Program-made: the position numbers and the translations under genes | Shown: piece by piece, positions 9,506 through 10,296 of the stretch | Position numbering within the stretch: position 1 is the first letter of the stretch | Layout: every line of letters begins with the position of its first letter | Assembly (NCBI GenBank): GCA_030917625.1 | Contig: JAUPUJ010000019.1 | Span: 1 to 10,296 of the forward strand | From: Patescibacteria group bacterium | GTDB lineage: Bacteria; Patescibacteriota; Minisyncoccia; Phycocordibacterales; XYD1-FULL-46-19 | Reading direction: 5' to 3' | DNA: 10,296 bases | Notes under the pieces: generated by a model | The model's database searches: none | Told to the model about the DNA's origin: nothing | The model's input: only the letters and a program-made list of their open reading frames with translations

Positions 9506-10296
9506 CTAGAGCCACCTTTTGTATCGGAAATAAATAAACATGAGGGCGACGGCGACTATCATAATAATCACTATCAACCAAAAATCATAATGGTGGCCAA
9601 TAATTGGAGTATTAACTGTATTCATACCGAAGGTTGAGGTTAAGACAGATAGAGGGAAGGTGACAAAAGCCATGATGGTTAAAATTTTTATGATCTCATT
9701 TGTCTTTATTGTCAGTAGAGAGTCGTTGGTGATGCGCAGGTCGGTAAAAAATTCTCGCAAGTTAACAACGGTGCTGTAGATTCTCCAATAAGTATCGCGC
9801 AGAGAGCGATTATGAGCTTTAAATTGATCGGGAAACAAAGTATCTAGAGATTCACTCAAAGATTTAAGAATTTTATCGTGACCTTTTAGAGCCCAGCTAA
9901 AATCAAGTAAATCTTCATTGATATTAGCTAAAACTTTGATCATTTCTTTTTCTTTGCCGTTGAAAATATTATTTTGGGCCTTTTGTAATTCCGAGGTGAT
10001 GCAATTTAGATCAAAATCTAATGAGCGGTAAATCTGAATTAAAATTTGAAAGAATAAAAATCCAGCATGAGGATTTTTACTATTGCTTTGAGAAAAACTG
10101 GCTTCAAAAATTTCACTAAATTCTTCTAGGACTTGAATTGGCTCGTAATGAATAGTGATTAAAAATTTTTCACTTAAGATAAAATCAACCTCTCTAATAT
10201 TTTCTCTAGTCTTAGTTTTTTTAACATCACCAATACAAGTTTTGCATTCAGGGAAGTGGAGAATTAAATATAAATAACTATCATATAAATCGACAC
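9506..10296 (-). CDS. corA: CorA-type Mg2+/divalent cation transporter, 5' part outside window
   Basis: The reading frame stays open from the stop near 9506 to the right edge, with no stop and no earlier ATG in the 117 codons before 9943, so this is a gene truncated by the window. At least 262 residues are visible. The N-terminal part has CorA soluble-domain features (Y-L-Y-L-I-L-H-F-P, then F-L-I-T-I-H-Y-E-P). A long helical stalk follows, then TM1 (about 36-60 residues before the end of the stalk region) ending in the diagnostic T-F-G-M-N-T, a short periplasmic loop, TM2, and a basic R-Y-K-R-W-L end. CorA forms pentameric channels for Mg2+ (or Co2+/Ni2+) in the cytoplasmic membrane. An ATG at 9943 is internal and not the true start. 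Confidence 0.93.
   Translation of the reverse strand, partial: VDLYDSYLYLILHFPECKTCIGDVKKTKTRENIREVDFILSEKFLITIHYEPIQVLEEFSEIFEASFSQSNSKNPHAGFLFFQILIQIYRSLDFDLNCITSELQKAQNNIFNGKEKEMIKVLANINEDLLDFSWALKGHDKILKSLSESLDTLFPDQFKAHNRSLRDTYWRIYSTVVNLREFFTDLRITNDSLLTIKTNEIIKILTIMAFVTFPLSVLTSTFGMNTVNTPIIGHHYDFWLIVIIMIVAVALMFIYFRYKRWL

Overview
The window looks like a chromosomal segment of a small-genome bacterium of the Patescibacteria (CPR), probably the Parcubacteria side. This is inferred from the compact A+T-rich housekeeping genes, the divergent but intact RecR, L21, CysS and RmuC sequences, and the many short unrecognised ORFs. TGA is used as an ordinary stop, for example at 788-790, so the code is standard and not the UGA-glycine code of Gracilibacteria/Absconditabacteria. 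No database was consulted, so the taxonomic call is tentative.

Layout. At the left edge is a minus-strand tRNA-Glu(CUC) (92-166). Next comes an ORF-free stretch (about 235-460) with a minus-strand promoter, several hairpins and a terminator; it reads like an unassigned structured RNA. A DUF1905-type gene (503-790) follows. From about 787 to 3200 there is a block of very small genes, 9 to 163 codons. Most are packed as promoter, Shine-Dalgarno (SD), ORF, GC-rich terminator, and the next promoter often starts in or right after the previous T-tract. The block includes several one-helix membrane micropeptides and a 46-residue protein with a RanBP2-like zinc finger. Then come rmuC (3235-4311), a divergent guanylate-kinase-like gene (4460-5185) and rplU (5297-5614). 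The right half is on the minus strand, in transcription order: corA (partial, runs off the window) and cysS, then a solitary 78-residue gene with its own promoter and terminator, then dnaB and recR. The rplU and recR stops both lie at one shared bidirectional terminator.

How the genes work together. dnaB (replicative helicase) and recR (recombination mediator) form a replication/repair operon, and rmuC is a third DNA-maintenance gene. cysS and rplU serve translation; corA is a Mg2+/divalent-cation channel. The small genes have no assignable function.

Main observation. Two expression styles are interleaved. Housekeeping genes rmuC and dnaB have an extended -10 (TGnTATAAT) exactly 6 nt before the ATG, and rplU has a -10 8 nt before it; none has an SD, which predicts leaderless or near-leaderless mRNAs. 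The small genes have -35/-10 promoters, clear leaders, mostly strong SD sequences and strong intrinsic terminators. Two tiny ORFs also run through terminator hairpins, which suggests translation-controlled termination.
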